Assembly (NCBI GenBank): GCA_018136815.1
Contig: CM030934.1
Location: 4,413,587 to 4,477,586 of the forward strand
Length of the DNA: 64,000 nucleotides
DNA from: Isochrysis galbana
Lineage: Eukaryota > Haptophyta > Isochrysidales > Isochrysidaceae
Reading direction: 5' to 3'
Shown here: positions 41,105-50,890 of the stretch, piece by piece
How positions within the stretch are numbered: the stretch's first letter is position 1
Layout of the letters: every line of letters begins with the position of its first letter
Made by a program: the position numbers and the translations under genes
The notes under the pieces: generated by a model
The model's input: only the letters and a program-made list of their open reading frames with translations
What the model was told of the DNA's origin: nothing
Databases searched by the model: none

Positions 41105-41390
41105 GTCGTTTGCCTTCATTTGGTACCCCTCGTTTCCAAATACGCGATGCGCCGCTCCCGGCACAAAAAAAAATCTTCTAGTATTTGAGCAAAGGCACCC
41201 ACCTCACAGTGCTCAACCATGTCTAAAAATGGAATGGTGCCTGATGATGTAGTACTCAATCGATTGACATGGATCATAAGAAAGATGGACGAGAACTTTA
41301 AAAATTCATCACACCTCTCTCTCTTTCCGCCATATGCCACTTCTAAATCTGCCATGCAGGTTATGGCGGAAGCATTGGACAGCATCAGTC
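41105..41390 (+). repeat. Dispersed repeat family R3, copy 1, with a short conserved frame
   Basis: It is the reverse complement of 63600-63890 with scattered differences. Both copies keep an ATG frame reading DDVVLxRLxWIIRKMDEN then FKNSSHLS. It is probably part of a transposable element. Confidence 0.85.
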
Positions 41391-41639
41391 CGCCGCCGCC
41401 GGTTGGGGTCAACCCGGGGGGGAGCAACAACTCCCTGAGGAGGCTATCGAGCAAGATGGCGCTCCTGATGAGAATGTCGAGAGCGGCGACGTGTGCGCCT
41501 TGGGTGTACGACGCGAGAGTTCGCTTGGCCGCAGGCTCGCCCTCATGATGTAATTGAACCCCCTGGTCCAAGGGGGTGCCCCCAGGGTTCCTACCCACAA
41601 TCACGCCCAGAGCCCAGAGTTACCCCGCGGAAAGAGTGA

Positions 41640-41770
41640 ACGCACGGCGTGCATCTCATAGGAGATAGGAAAAAAGTTGCTATGCGCACGCACGGCGTCC
41701 CCGCGGGGGACCCGAGGCACATCGCCCCGTGCGAAGGCGTGCACCTGACGAAATCACATACGCCCATAGT
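41640..41770 (+). repeat. Dispersed repeat family R4, copy 1
   Basis: GCGCACGCACGGCGTCCCCG, then GGCACATCGC and GGCGTGCACCTGACGAAATC; compare 53526-53605 in the same orientation. Confidence 0.75.
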
Positions 41771-42182
41771 GAGTGACCGGGCTAACATTTCTTTGGGAGG
41801 AGACAGCAGCTAGGGCCGCGCCCTCCATCCAACCCACTTTGGAGCTAAAAATCGCCAGACTGCGTATGCCCACGGCAAATGGGTAGCTTCTACTCCCGTT
41901 AATTTTTATCCGTCTTGTGTCTTGTGGAACGTGCTGCTTCGCTTGTTAGCGCTTTCGCTAGTGTGCTGAAGTTTGGTCCGAAATTCAGCAGGCGGCAGGC
42001 GGAGGGCGAGGTGGTATAGGTGAAATTCCCAACCGGCTCTGTCAAACGCCTTTTCCCAGGCGAGGGCGAAGAGTAGGCCCGGTTCTCCGGTTTCGTCGAG
42101 GTAGGCTCTTGTGAGTTGTAGGAGGTGTGTGGGCTAGTAGTATAAGAATCATATGATCTAGTATATTCCCAATTAAAAAATA
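41771..42182. other. Spacer left of the mariner element
   Basis: No gene was recognised. A short minus-strand frame (41899-42192) has no recognisable features. Confidence 0.45.
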
Positions 42183-43965
42183 CTACCTCCATCCCAAAAC
42201 TGAAAGGATCGGGCTTTGGCAGGGCATAAACAACTCGTTAAAAAAAACACTCTTAACCTAAGGATAGCGGGTACATTGGGGCTTAATCCTATCAAGGTTA
42301 AAGAGCCTTTAGTATTTTGTTTATCCTTTTCAATCTGTCTGAGTTTTGTGAATCTCGCTATATCACTCCCGGCGGGAAGTGTTCCCGCGAGTTCCGCGGA
42401 CAAGACAAGGAAGCGCAATCACCCGATGGCGAGGCTCAAGATCAAAGAGCCTCCGCAACATGGGAGGCGAACCGGCGGGCCCTCAGCGCCGCGCCAGCCG
42501 GCGAGCAGCGAGCTGCAGCCATCCACACCCCCTCAGCCGTCGGACTCGCCCGGCAGCGACGGCCATGATGGGCGCCGAGCAGGGAAGAAGAGGCGTTGCA
42601 GTCTGACGCCGAATCGTCAGACTGCGGTCGCTGTGGCATACGAACGGCTTCCGCAGCCGAAGTTCGGGCGCGAGTGGAAGCGAGCCCATGCCAGCCTGTG
42701 TGAGAAGTATCATGTTAGTCGTAAGTACCCGGCCAAGGTGAGCAGGCGCTTGGCACAAGAGGGCAAGCTGCCCGCATCGCGTAAGGGTGCAGGCGGACGG
42801 CCAGAGCGCATTGGCCGGCAGGAGGCGGAGCATTTGGAGGAGGTGCTCCGTGAGAATGCATATGATCTCACCTTTGCCGAAATCGAAGAAATGACAGGTC
42901 TGCCTTCGTCAACGGTGCAACGCTTCATGAAGAAGAAGAAGTGGCGCGTCGTTGGCAAGTCCACGAGGCCGGCGCTCACTGGAGCGATGATCGACTCGCG
43001 TCTACAGTGGGCAAAAGACAATGTGAACAACAAATGGGAGCTCCATATTGACATAGATGAGAAATGGTTTTATGTGTATCGCCATGGTGGCAAGCTGAAG
43101 CTCCCACCCGGTGTGCAGAAGCCGAAGCAAAAGCTTGTGTCCAAGCGTTTCGTGGGGAAAGTGATGCTGTTGTGTGCGATTGCTCGTCCGAATCCGGTGC
43201 ACAACTTTGATGGTCTCGTGGGAGCTTGGCGTGTGTGCGAGAAGGTGGTTGCAAAGAGAGGTGATAAGCGCACAGGGCTGAAGAAAGGAGACCTAACTAA
43301 GGACTGTTGATGTGACGATGGATGCTGAAAAATTCGAGTCGATGATGCGAACGCTTGTGATCCCAGCCATCCGCAGCAAGCTTCCGAACGCATCACGGGT
43401 CACGCTACAGATGGACAACGCGACGCCTCACATGAGCAAGGACAGTGGAGATTCGATGGAAAAGAGGCTTGCTAGTATGCTGTGCAAACCAAAGGGCCGC
43501 TGGGCTGGGCCTGAGATTGTATTCTTTCCGCAAGTCGCAAACTCTCCGGACACGAATGCTTGCGACCTGGGTTTTTTCAAGTCGATGGACTCGCGGCTAC
43601 CAAAGCATCGCAACTTCAATTTGAACACGTTCACCGACCAATGCCTCGCAGCTTTCAATGAATATCCTTCAGAGAAGCTAGACAAACTGTTTGATACTAA
43701 GAGTATGGTGTGTGAGTGCATTATTGCGGCGAATGGTTCGAACGAGTATGCCCTGCCGCACACCAGAGACAGGATGTGAGACCTCCCTTGGAAAGTGCTA
43801 TTGTTTGTATGGAGCCTTAAGAGTAAGATGGTGATGGAAGTAACGGGGTCAAGCCCCAATGTACCCTAAACAGCATACTCTGAGCTCCAGCTCTCCAGGA
43901 GCAAGGAGTAGCGTTTTTTTTAAAGTCTAAAGCTACTAGGCCATTCAGTTTTGGGATGGAGGTAG
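42183..43965 (+). mobile_element. Plant-type mariner-like element (MLE), 1783 bp, TA target duplication
   Basis: The terminal inverted repeats begin CTACCTCCATCCCAAAACTG and match for 22 bp (42183-42204 against 43965-43944), then GG after one mismatch. The end resembles the CTCCCTCC end of plant mariner/Stowaway elements. The dinucleotide TA flanks both sides (42181-42182 and 43966-43967). It carries a frame-broken transposase. It lies about 230 bp downstream of the RAD1 stop, tail to tail with that gene. Confidence 0.92.
42426..43779 (+). pseudogene. Mariner-like transposase with a frameshift
   Basis: The first frame (ATG 42426 to stop 43310) has a basic Pro-rich N-terminus, a helix-turn-helix region (LTFAEIEEMTGLPSSTVQRFMKKK) and the first catalytic Asp in HIDIDEKWFYV. 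The second frame (about 43312-43779) holds the second Asp (LQMDNATPHMS) and the third (NSPDTNACDLGFFKS). The frames join near 43290-43310, where a one-base shift is needed, so this copy is inactive. By hand count 49 residues separate the second and third Asp, against 39 in plant elements. The extra residues include a Gly/Pro/Trp-rich loop. Confidence 0.88.
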
Positions 43966-44193
43966 TACTAATGTTATATTATAGAATGTTACAAGCATTA
44001 AAAACTACCGTACATTCGGTCCACTTTCGACGCAACACGACGTCTGCACTTAGACACCCGGACCATATCATCATCGATAGCAGAGACCTTCCATTTGCTC
44101 GCATCAGCAATGCCGCCAACAAAATTTTGCGTGAATCTCTTGCATACAAGGCCTGCTCAGGCACCGACGGAACGAAATCTGAAGCTATGCGCA

Positions 44194-45916
44194 TCAACCA
44201 TCTTGCTCGTCTTCTATGAGAGGATAAATGTAAAATTCCAGGAAAACATTTGTACAATTGGACATCTCGCTCGGAAATTTGCACATGAGGTATAGTAGAC
44301 CTTGTGTGTTGATCTGTTCCAACACAATGGGACGGAGGCGTTCTTCTGAGTGCAGCGCTTCGTAACCATTCACTCACGTCTGCAAACCAAACACATGTTC
44401 TCACCTTCACGCATGTCTCATCCGATTCTCGTATCGAACGCAAAGCCAATTGCACCAATGAAAAGCGATAGTCGAACTCGACCTACAAAGTACCCGGTGT
44501 AGAAGCAGGAGCGATCGACGATTCATTCCTAGAAGAACGCTAACAATGCTAGGTAAGGCGCAACTGGCAGGGGCGATGTATACCTCTTCGACAGCTTCGA
44601 ATATGACAAGACTATCAACCGGATAGACCATTTCACAGCCTAGGTCCACTGAGCTTACCTATACGCAGCACATAAAGCGTCTTGGTATCAATTGGCAAAG
44701 GGATGAATTGTAGCACACACAGCACGCCATGCTGCGCGTGTGTTGTGTCGTTGTTGGATGGCTGCATATAAGCGTGCGGGATGACCGCGCGTTGCACACC
44801 GTTAGCGATAGCTGTGCTGGATCGAGGGCTACACGTAAGCACAAACGCTTGTCCTTCTGAGAACCTGTGGCAAAAGAGGTGGTATTGAGAATAGTGTGAC
44901 AGCCGATGCAGGCAGCAGCACAGGCGAAGCCTTCGTACCCGCATCTCCACCCCATTCGAGCTCGGCGATGCCATCGTACAAGGCGTCGGACTTCATTACA
45001 ATTCTAACTGGCACAGCTCCCTACATGCATGAGTGGAGACGCTCTTATGGATCTGCCTGTCTTGACCAACGAAGAGCGCCGGAATGTAGCGAAAGAAATC
45101 ATGGGAGGTCATGCGGGTGATGTGAAACCAGAAGCGACAGTAGCGGGCATTCCTACCTCCATTGAAATGGGCTCAATAGGCTCTACTTCCATCGTGTGAA
45201 GCTTGCATTGTGTCACAGCTGTGCCATCCACCAAGGTCAGCATGACGCATGAGTTGGATGAGTGGTAAGAAAGCTGAGAAAGACAAACAGTGAAATCTCC
45301 GATAATCAGGTAAGAGGTGTCCAACCCCACGTACTGCCATCACAGCTGGCTGGGTTACATGGGCTGCTGCCTCACACCTGTAAGGTCGCTGGCTTGTCAA
45401 GCACGGTTGAGCCTCCGCCCCCAAGGATCCGAAGGCACTCAACAAAAGTAGACAAGTTGAGGCCAAAGCACAATGGTTCATAATTTTCGCTCGTGCTATA
45501 GTGCGATTCGTCTAGACGCCACTCGTGGAATAAGCCTCGTTTCATATATGCGCTTGCCTACGCAAAGTGGTGTCCCGGTCAGATGTCTCCATGCCTTGGG
45601 CCACAGCGAGCACCGGCGAGCACGCCCTGCCATCGTAGACCTATCACCTGCAAGCTTTTTGCCTCATTGACCGTGAAGTTTATGCCGTGCTCAGAGACTT
45701 GACACCAGCAGATCGGCCCGTGCGCTGCCTGCAGGGAAGAGAGCGCAGCTGTGAGTTTGTGCGGTTGAACGCACACCGGTGGGGTGAGAGTGTGAGGCGC
45801 GGCCTGCTTTCCTGGTGGGAGGACTTGAGCACGAGGCAACTGAGCATCGTCGTGACCACCTTGGTAGCATCCGTGCGGCAGTCCAACCGTGGCTCGTCGT
45901 CACACTCTGAGGCCAT
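44194..45916 (-). CDS. RAD1: RAD1 subunit of the 9-1-1 DNA-damage checkpoint clamp, 9 exons
   Basis: Exons on the minus strand are 45916-45833, 45728-45648, 45557-45378, 45273-45157, 45020-44939, 44864-44800, 44658-44584, 44482-44405 and 44313-44194. They give 293 codons plus a stop; human RAD1 has 282. Conserved phrases are VSEHGINFTVNEAKSLQASA, FHEWRLDE, CFGLNLSTFVECLRILGGGG, MVYPVDSLVIFEAVEE, YRFSLVQLAL and the tail FLEFYIYPLIEDE, all in PCNA-like fold order. RAD1 pairs with RAD9 and HUS1 in a ring loaded at damage sites to activate ATR signalling. Exons of 65-180 nt and introns of 75-155 nt hid it from ORF calling. Exon edges are inferred from consensus and frame. Confidence 0.88.
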
Positions 45917-46573
45917 GCTCAATGGTCGCTCCGATAGTGCTGTGGAGCGTGAAGGCGCAAGCAGTTGGCGGGAACAGAAGAAGACGAAATATTGAAATAT
46001 TCGGTTTCACAGGAACCGTCGTTCACACATTGAGCAAGGAGGCTCATCAGCTGACATCAGCTTCTGACATCAGTGTAAGCTCGAAGTTGGTGTCAGCTGA
46101 TGAACTGATGCACCATCACTGGCTCACTCCTCCCCTGTCTCTGGTCGCCAGGCATAGAGGGGCCTTTGGGCGGCTCCCATGGCCAGCGAGGCGAGCGTGG
46201 GAGAGGCAGCGGGGGAGAGGGTGCAACCTCAAGTTTGGTTGTTTTTTCAGCAACTACCCCCATGTGGATGGTATAAGTTCTACTTGCGGGACAACCTCCC
46301 CCTCTTCCCTTATTTCACCCTCCGGCTTTTCCGCCTTCAGACGTGGAGTGTTCATGTTTATTTGCGCGCGGCTTTTTTCAACCTTTCTTCCGCCTCCGGG
46401 GCTCCGGGGTGAGGGGTGAGCGGGTGAGCCGCATCTTGTCTGTTTTGGAAAAGCGCCACAGCTTTACTTTCCACGTTAGAAAGAAGAGATGCAGGGCCAG
46501 TGCGACTCCCAATCCAGCTCCAACTCCGAATCCTTTCACACCCATCGTCTCGAATGTAATTAATTATCATCAT
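45917..46573. other. Region upstream of RAD1
   Basis: An imperfect inverted or direct repeat around GCTGACATCAG (46049-46100) is visible. The segment 46165-46215 (CCCATGGCCAGCGAGGCGAG) matches the body of family F (58778-58800). No gene was recognised. Confidence 0.5.
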
Positions 46574-47486
46574 AACTAAGTTTATACTTGGTCGCCATGG
46601 AGCGCGCCGACGCGCCCCCTCTCTCCTTCGGGCACCCCGCCGCGGGCGCCCTTCCAGTGCCCATGGAGCAGTCGCAGGCGAAGCGACCGCGTCCTCCCGC
46701 GGAGGCCGAGCAGGTGAGCGGCGCGGCCCGAGACCGGGTGGCCCCTATGGGCACAAACCTCACACTACAACAGATACGCACCACAACAAGCCACAGCAAC
46801 ACCCCCAGCCCAACAACAGCACACACGAGACCCCCCTAGGGGACGGTCGAGAGCACGCGCACGCCAACGCACCACACATCCGCAAGCCGACGAACTACAC
46901 ACTTACACCCGACGCGCCGTGCCCCACACAGGAACCCCAATCTGAAGAGGAACAAGAAAGCTTGGACACAGATGCAAACTACGAACTCTCCTTCCATCAA
47001 GAGGGCGACTACACATTCCAAGACGCGTCGGTGTACGCCGCCATCGTCGAGCTCCTCTTAGAGCTCGAAGGAGTCGATCCTGAACCGGACTTCTGGGCCC
47101 GGTCGATCCAAGGCCCATGGCACATAGCAGTCAACGAAGACTGTGCGCAGCAATTCCAAGAGCGATATGGCGAACTTACCACCCTCCGCGTGCTTCAGAC
47201 AGACATTAAAGTTCGCATCAAGGTCGACTCTATAGAGGAAAAGCTCAACAAACGAGGCTCATCCTCGCGCAAATCTCTATACAACGCTCTGCGCTCTGCA
47301 AGACGTAGCAGCCCACTTGGTCGTCGAAGCCGACGGCTTGGCGCAAGCAAAACAAATCACACTGAGCAACCTCATCAAGGCGGTCGAAAAAGTAGGCGCG
47401 CCACACCGAGATCGTGGTGGACGAGTCCGAGGAGTCCGAGGAGGAGGAGCCTGCGGCAGCGATGGCGGAGGGCAAATCACACTCAC
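46574..47486 (+). mobile_element. Family F element, copy 3, with ORF1-like frame
   Basis: It starts AACTAAGTTTATACTTGG at 46574, followed by a CATGGAGCGCGCC block. A frame open from about 46850 to 47320 encodes a hydrophilic protein (ESLDTDANYELSFHQEGDY, FQDASVYAAIVELLLELEGV, NEDCAQQFQERYGELTTLRV). Its composition would fit a LINE ORF1 or a Gag-like nucleic-acid binder. The frame decays to the right. No RT follows. The assignment to a LINE is inference. Confidence 0.45.
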
Positions 47487-47680
47487 ATTCCGACATGCAT
47501 GGGCAACGGCTGCGCGTATCGCTTTTGCATTGTCTCCTAATTCTGCGTCGTGTGAGCGTGTGTTTTCGTTATTGAAGTGTTGAAGTGTATGTTTGGGGTT
47601 TGTTTGGCGATGGACAAGTGAGTGCCTTGGCCGATCAGATTCAATGTGGGTTGATGTTGCGGTATAATCACACCGATGAC
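47487..47680 (+). pseudogene. hAT transposase dimerisation-domain relic
   Basis: SPNSASCERVFSLLKC is the hallmark of the hAT C-terminal dimerisation region. It continues, after a broken stretch near 47580-47615 with a GTTTGGGGTTTGTTTGGCG duplication, as VSALADQIQCGLMLRYN. Only the last 60 codons of a transposase are preserved. Confidence 0.75.
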
Positions 47681-47877
47681 CTTGAGTCCTTGAGTAAGGA
47701 GTGAGTAATACGTTAGCAGTAGAGTACGTGTGTGATGTGTGTCATTGTGCAAGTACTTTAATAATTAACGTTGCGCAAACGAGAGTCAATGAGTGTCAAT
47801 CCTCGCTCTATCAAGGTAAAAAGTGAAACGCCCATCCATGTAGCCAAATACAGATAGCGGCGGCGGGGCTATATGCA

Positions 47878-48075
47878 ATATGCTATCTCTTAATCGGCGG
47901 CAGGAAGCACCTTTGAAGGTGCTTCGCGACAGTTGATTGCCCTAAGCTCCATATCCATACATTAAGTAAGGTAAATTGACGTTCCATATGGTGTAAACAC
48001 ACCCTGTCCTCGAGGCAACTGCGATATGCAGCACCTCCCAGGGTGCTTCGCCGGTTAAGAGATATGGCTATGTAT
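47878..48075. mobile_element. About 200-bp fold-back (MITE-like) element
   Basis: The left end ATGCTATCTCTTAATCGGCG and the right end CGCCGGTTAAGAGATAT are inverted. Each flank also holds its own small hairpin: GAAGCACCTTTGAAGGTGCTTC on the left and GCAGCACCTCCCAGGGTGCTTC on the right. No coding frame is present. Target duplications are not clear. Confidence 0.6.
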
Positions 48076-48517
48076 AGGTAGCTAGGTCAGGCTAGCGCGC
48101 GAGCGCGGGAGCGCTCGCGCCTCGCAAAATATTTGCGAAATTTAATAATAGATAATAGGGCAGTGAACGCGAAATCTGAGCGAAATATCCGATGAAATTT
48201 GGGCGGGTTTCAAACGAAATTCTGACCTGGGCCTACTTCCGAGTAGAGATCCACCCCTCGTCCCCATGTCCCCATCTCTCCCCTCCTCCCAGACACCAGA
48301 CACCAGACACCCCCTCACTCACCCCCCACCCCCCACACGCCCCCCCAACCCAGCCCCGCCCGGCCTGCGGCAGCGGGCAGCGGCGTACTTTATTAGCAAC
48401 TTGCTTCAACTGGCTTCCACTTGCGACGCGACGTTCTTACCCAACTTGTGCATGCCCGGATTTCTTACCTCTTGCGAATAAACTTGCCGGCAAGTCTGGT
48501 CAAGCCCAAGGTTCAAG

Positions 48518-48551
48518 GTGTTAGCCCTGGATCCTCAGATAGTTTTTTTCT
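48518..48551 (+). repeat. GTGTTAGCCC motif, copy 4
   Basis: GTGTTAGCCCTGGATCCTCA then GATAGTTTTTTTC. Confidence 0.5.
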
Positions 48552-49049
48552 CCGACATCCCTGTTTTTTACTACTCTCCACCTGGCCGCTCCGCCGCGCA
48601 AGAGCCCCCCCCGCCGCCGCCGCCGCCCACGCTCGCCGTGGCGGCCGGCCCGCGCCTCGACGCCCCCCCCCCGCCCCCCCCGCCCCCCCCCCCGAACCGC
48701 GACGAAGGACGAGACACTTACGTCCTCCATCTCTTCAAAAACCTGAACTCGTAGGTACAGGGGTCTCCATAACCCTTCTCCTCCTCTTCCCCCACACCAC
48801 GACCTCTCTCCTGCTCCCTTCTCTCTCAGCAGTCGTTTTCAAGGTGAATAAACGTACTCGTACCCTTACATGTAAATCTCCTTCGTGGTCCGTTCCCCGT
48901 TCCCCAAAGCTACAAGATCTCTCTCTCCCCCCTGCGGCTTCCTCTCTCGCTTTCTCATCGTCCCGGCGGACACAAGGGAGAGCGGGGGCCAGAGTCCGGG
49001 GAAGGAAGGCAACGAGAGTGGGAGGGAGAGCCAGCGCCGCAGCAGCGCG

Positions 49050-50444
49050 ATGACGACCCTGTACAGAGCAGCGCGTGCAACGCGCCGTGCTGCACTGCTC
49101 AGCTTGCCTGCACGCCTCGCTCTCGCGCGCTCGAGCCCGGCCGTCCAGATTGGACTGCGTTCATGTTCATCTCAGAGCGCTAGCGCTCGCCCAGTCCACC
49201 TCGAGGTGGAGTCTCCAGCGGCTGCCGCGTCGCCGGATGAGGGGAAGGCCGAGCAAGACGATGAAGAACGCGGTCGACGCCCCCGCGAGATTGTTGCCTA
49301 TCTTGACAGGTACATCGTTGGGCAGGCAGATGCCAAGCGGGCTGTGGCAGTTGCACTTCGCAACCGCTGGCGGAGGCAGCGTGTTGAGTCACCCCTCCGC
49401 GAGGAGATTGTGCCGAAGAACATACTAATGATTGGTCCGACCGGCGTGGGAAAGACCGAGATCGCACGCCGACTAGCGAAGTTGGCGAACGCCCCCTTCA
49501 TCAAGGTGGAGGCAACAAAGTTCACAGAAGTTGGCTTTGTCGGCAAAGATGTCGACCAGATCGTTCGCGATCTTGTGGAGTCTGGGCTCACCATGGCTAA
49601 GGCCAAGGCCATGGAAAAGATTAAAGATAAGGTGAAGGCCAAGGTGGAGGAGCGCATCCTCGACTGCTTGGTTGGCGCGACCAACATTCAGCACAACCGC
49701 GAAGCGTTCCGTAAACTCCTCCGAATGGGGCACCTCGATGATCGGCTTATCGAGATAGAGGTCCCAGAGCGCAAGCCCAACGGGCAGGGCGACCCCTCGG
49801 GCGGGAACCAATTCCCAATGAACGAGATCATCTTGCGCTTCGATAAGATGATGCACGGCAGGCAGAAGATGGAAAAGCGTGAGATGCAGCTCAAGGATGC
49901 TGTGCCGATCCTTACCGAGCTAGAGAGCGAAAAATTGTTGTCTGAAGATGACATCAAGCGCCAGGCGCTCTGGAGTGTGGAACAAGAGGGCATTATCTTT
50001 ATTGACGAGATCGACAAGATTTGCTCGCGTGGTGAATATCGTGGGTCGGCCGACGCCTCCTCGGAGGGCGTGCAGCGTGACTTACTCCCTCTCTTAGAGG
50101 GGTCGACAGTCACAACAAAGCATGGCAATGTCAATACCGACCACATTCTCTTCATTGCGTCAGGCGCCTTCCACTTCTGCAAACCGTCCGATCTACTGGC
50201 AGAATTGCAGGGGCGACTACCCATTCGTGTTGAACTTAAGCCACTCACTGAGAAGGATATGTACACCATCCTCACGGAGCCTGAGAACAACTTGGTGAAG
50301 CAGCAAGAAGCCCTCATNNNNNNNNNNNNNNNNNNNNNNNNNNNNNNNNNNNNNNNNNNNNNNNNNNNNNNNNNNNNNNNNNNNNNNNNNNNNNNNNNNN
50401 NNNNNNNNNNNNNNNNNGCTCCTGAGGAGTTGATGCAAGAGTGA
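49050..50444 (+). CDS. HSLU: HslU (ClpY) AAA+ ATPase, mitochondrial, C-terminus interrupted by a gap
   Basis: The ATG at 49050 opens 423 codons to the gap, then a short frame to a TGA at 50444. An Arg/Ala/Leu-rich N-terminus ([28 protein letters not shown]) is a likely mitochondrial presequence. HslU starts at [31 protein letters not shown]. Walker A is GPTGVGKT (129-136), Walker B IIFIDEID (D319, E320), and sensor 1 [10 protein letters not shown]. The I-domain lies between (about 195-290). HslU unfolds substrates for the HslV peptidase chamber. No HslV is in the window. The gap removes the arginine-rich sensor 2 and the C-terminal HslV-docking end. The APEELMQE piece after the gap may be an exon end rather than the true C-terminus. 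Confidence 0.93.
   Translation: MTTLYRAARATRRAALLSLPARLALARSSPAVQIGLRSCSSQSASARPVHLEVESPAAAASPDEGKAEQDDEERGRRPREIVAYLDRYIVGQADAKRAVAVALRNRWRRQRVESPLREEIVPKNILMIGPTGVGKTEIARRLAKLANAPFIKVEATKFTEVGFVGKDVDQIVRDLVESGLTMAKAKAMEKIKDKVKAKVEERILDCLVGATNIQHNREAFRKLLRMGHLDDRLIEIEVPERKPNGQGDPSGGNQFPMNEIILRFDKMMHGRQKMEKREMQLKDAVPILTELESEKLLSEDDIKRQALWSVEQEGIIFIDEIDKICSRGEYRGSADASSEGVQRDLLPLLEGSTVTTKHGNVNTDHILFIASGAFHFCKPSDLLAELQGRLPIRVELKPLTEKDMYTILTEPENNLVKQQEALXXXXXXXXXXXXXXXXXXXXXXXXXXXXXXXXXXAPEELMQE
50318..50417. other. Assembly gap (100 N)
   Basis: A run of exactly 100 N lies inside the HslU coding region. Confidence 0.99.
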
Positions 50445-50680
50445 CTGCGTACCGTATTCCACCCCGATCCCGCGCAGGCTGCGCCCAGGGGCAGAGTGCC
50501 AGGCCAATTACAACATCATTGACCCACCGTGATGTCGCCGCAGCGATAGGCCCCATGCGAGTGGTGGGCTTCCGCCACAGCCGCTCGAAGTGCCTTTACC
50601 CCCGCTCGTCCCGACCACCGGTGCTGGCAGAATAGGCTCAATATACTGCCGCTCTAGGCTGGCTCGGGCTATCCTGTCTA

Positions 50681-50890
50681 GACTGTCTTTGAGCACCGAC
50701 AGCAGCACGAAGAGCGAACGGCGATGAGCGACGGAGCAACTCTCGCCGACGCAACCGCCAGCCTCAGGAGGCAGCCTCGGCCCTAGACTGTCTTTGAGCA
50801 CCGACGGCAGCACGAAGAGTGAACGGCGATGAGCGACGGAGCAACTCTCGCCGACGCAACCGCCAGCCTCAGGAGGCAGCCTCGGCCCAA
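50681..50890. repeat. 105-bp tandem duplication
   Basis: The units 50681-50785 and 50786-50890 (both GACTGTCTTTGAGCACCGAC...) differ at only two or three bases. The length is a multiple of three, but no recognised protein is encoded. Confidence 0.92.

Larger units (their letters stand above)
47681..49049. other. Region upstream of HslU
   Basis: It includes a fold-back element (47878-48075), TTTCG-rich repeat words (48160-48230), C-rich runs (48270-48360, 48600-48700) and a GTGTTAGCCC motif at 48518. No other gene was recognised. Confidence 0.5.

Noticed and set aside
43979-44458. 159-codon minus-strand ORF as a RAD1 C-terminal exon
   Set aside because: It contains the real exon 44482-44405 but reads through the next intron; the conserved tail FLEFYIYPLIEDE lies in another frame at 44313-44194.
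44640-44658. Possible 19-nt intron in RAD1 (GTAAGC...CCTAG)
   Set aside because: A normal intron from 44799 to 44659 joins LSLT to VSSVDLGCEMVYP in phase and fits the family alignment, so the tiny intron is unnecessary.
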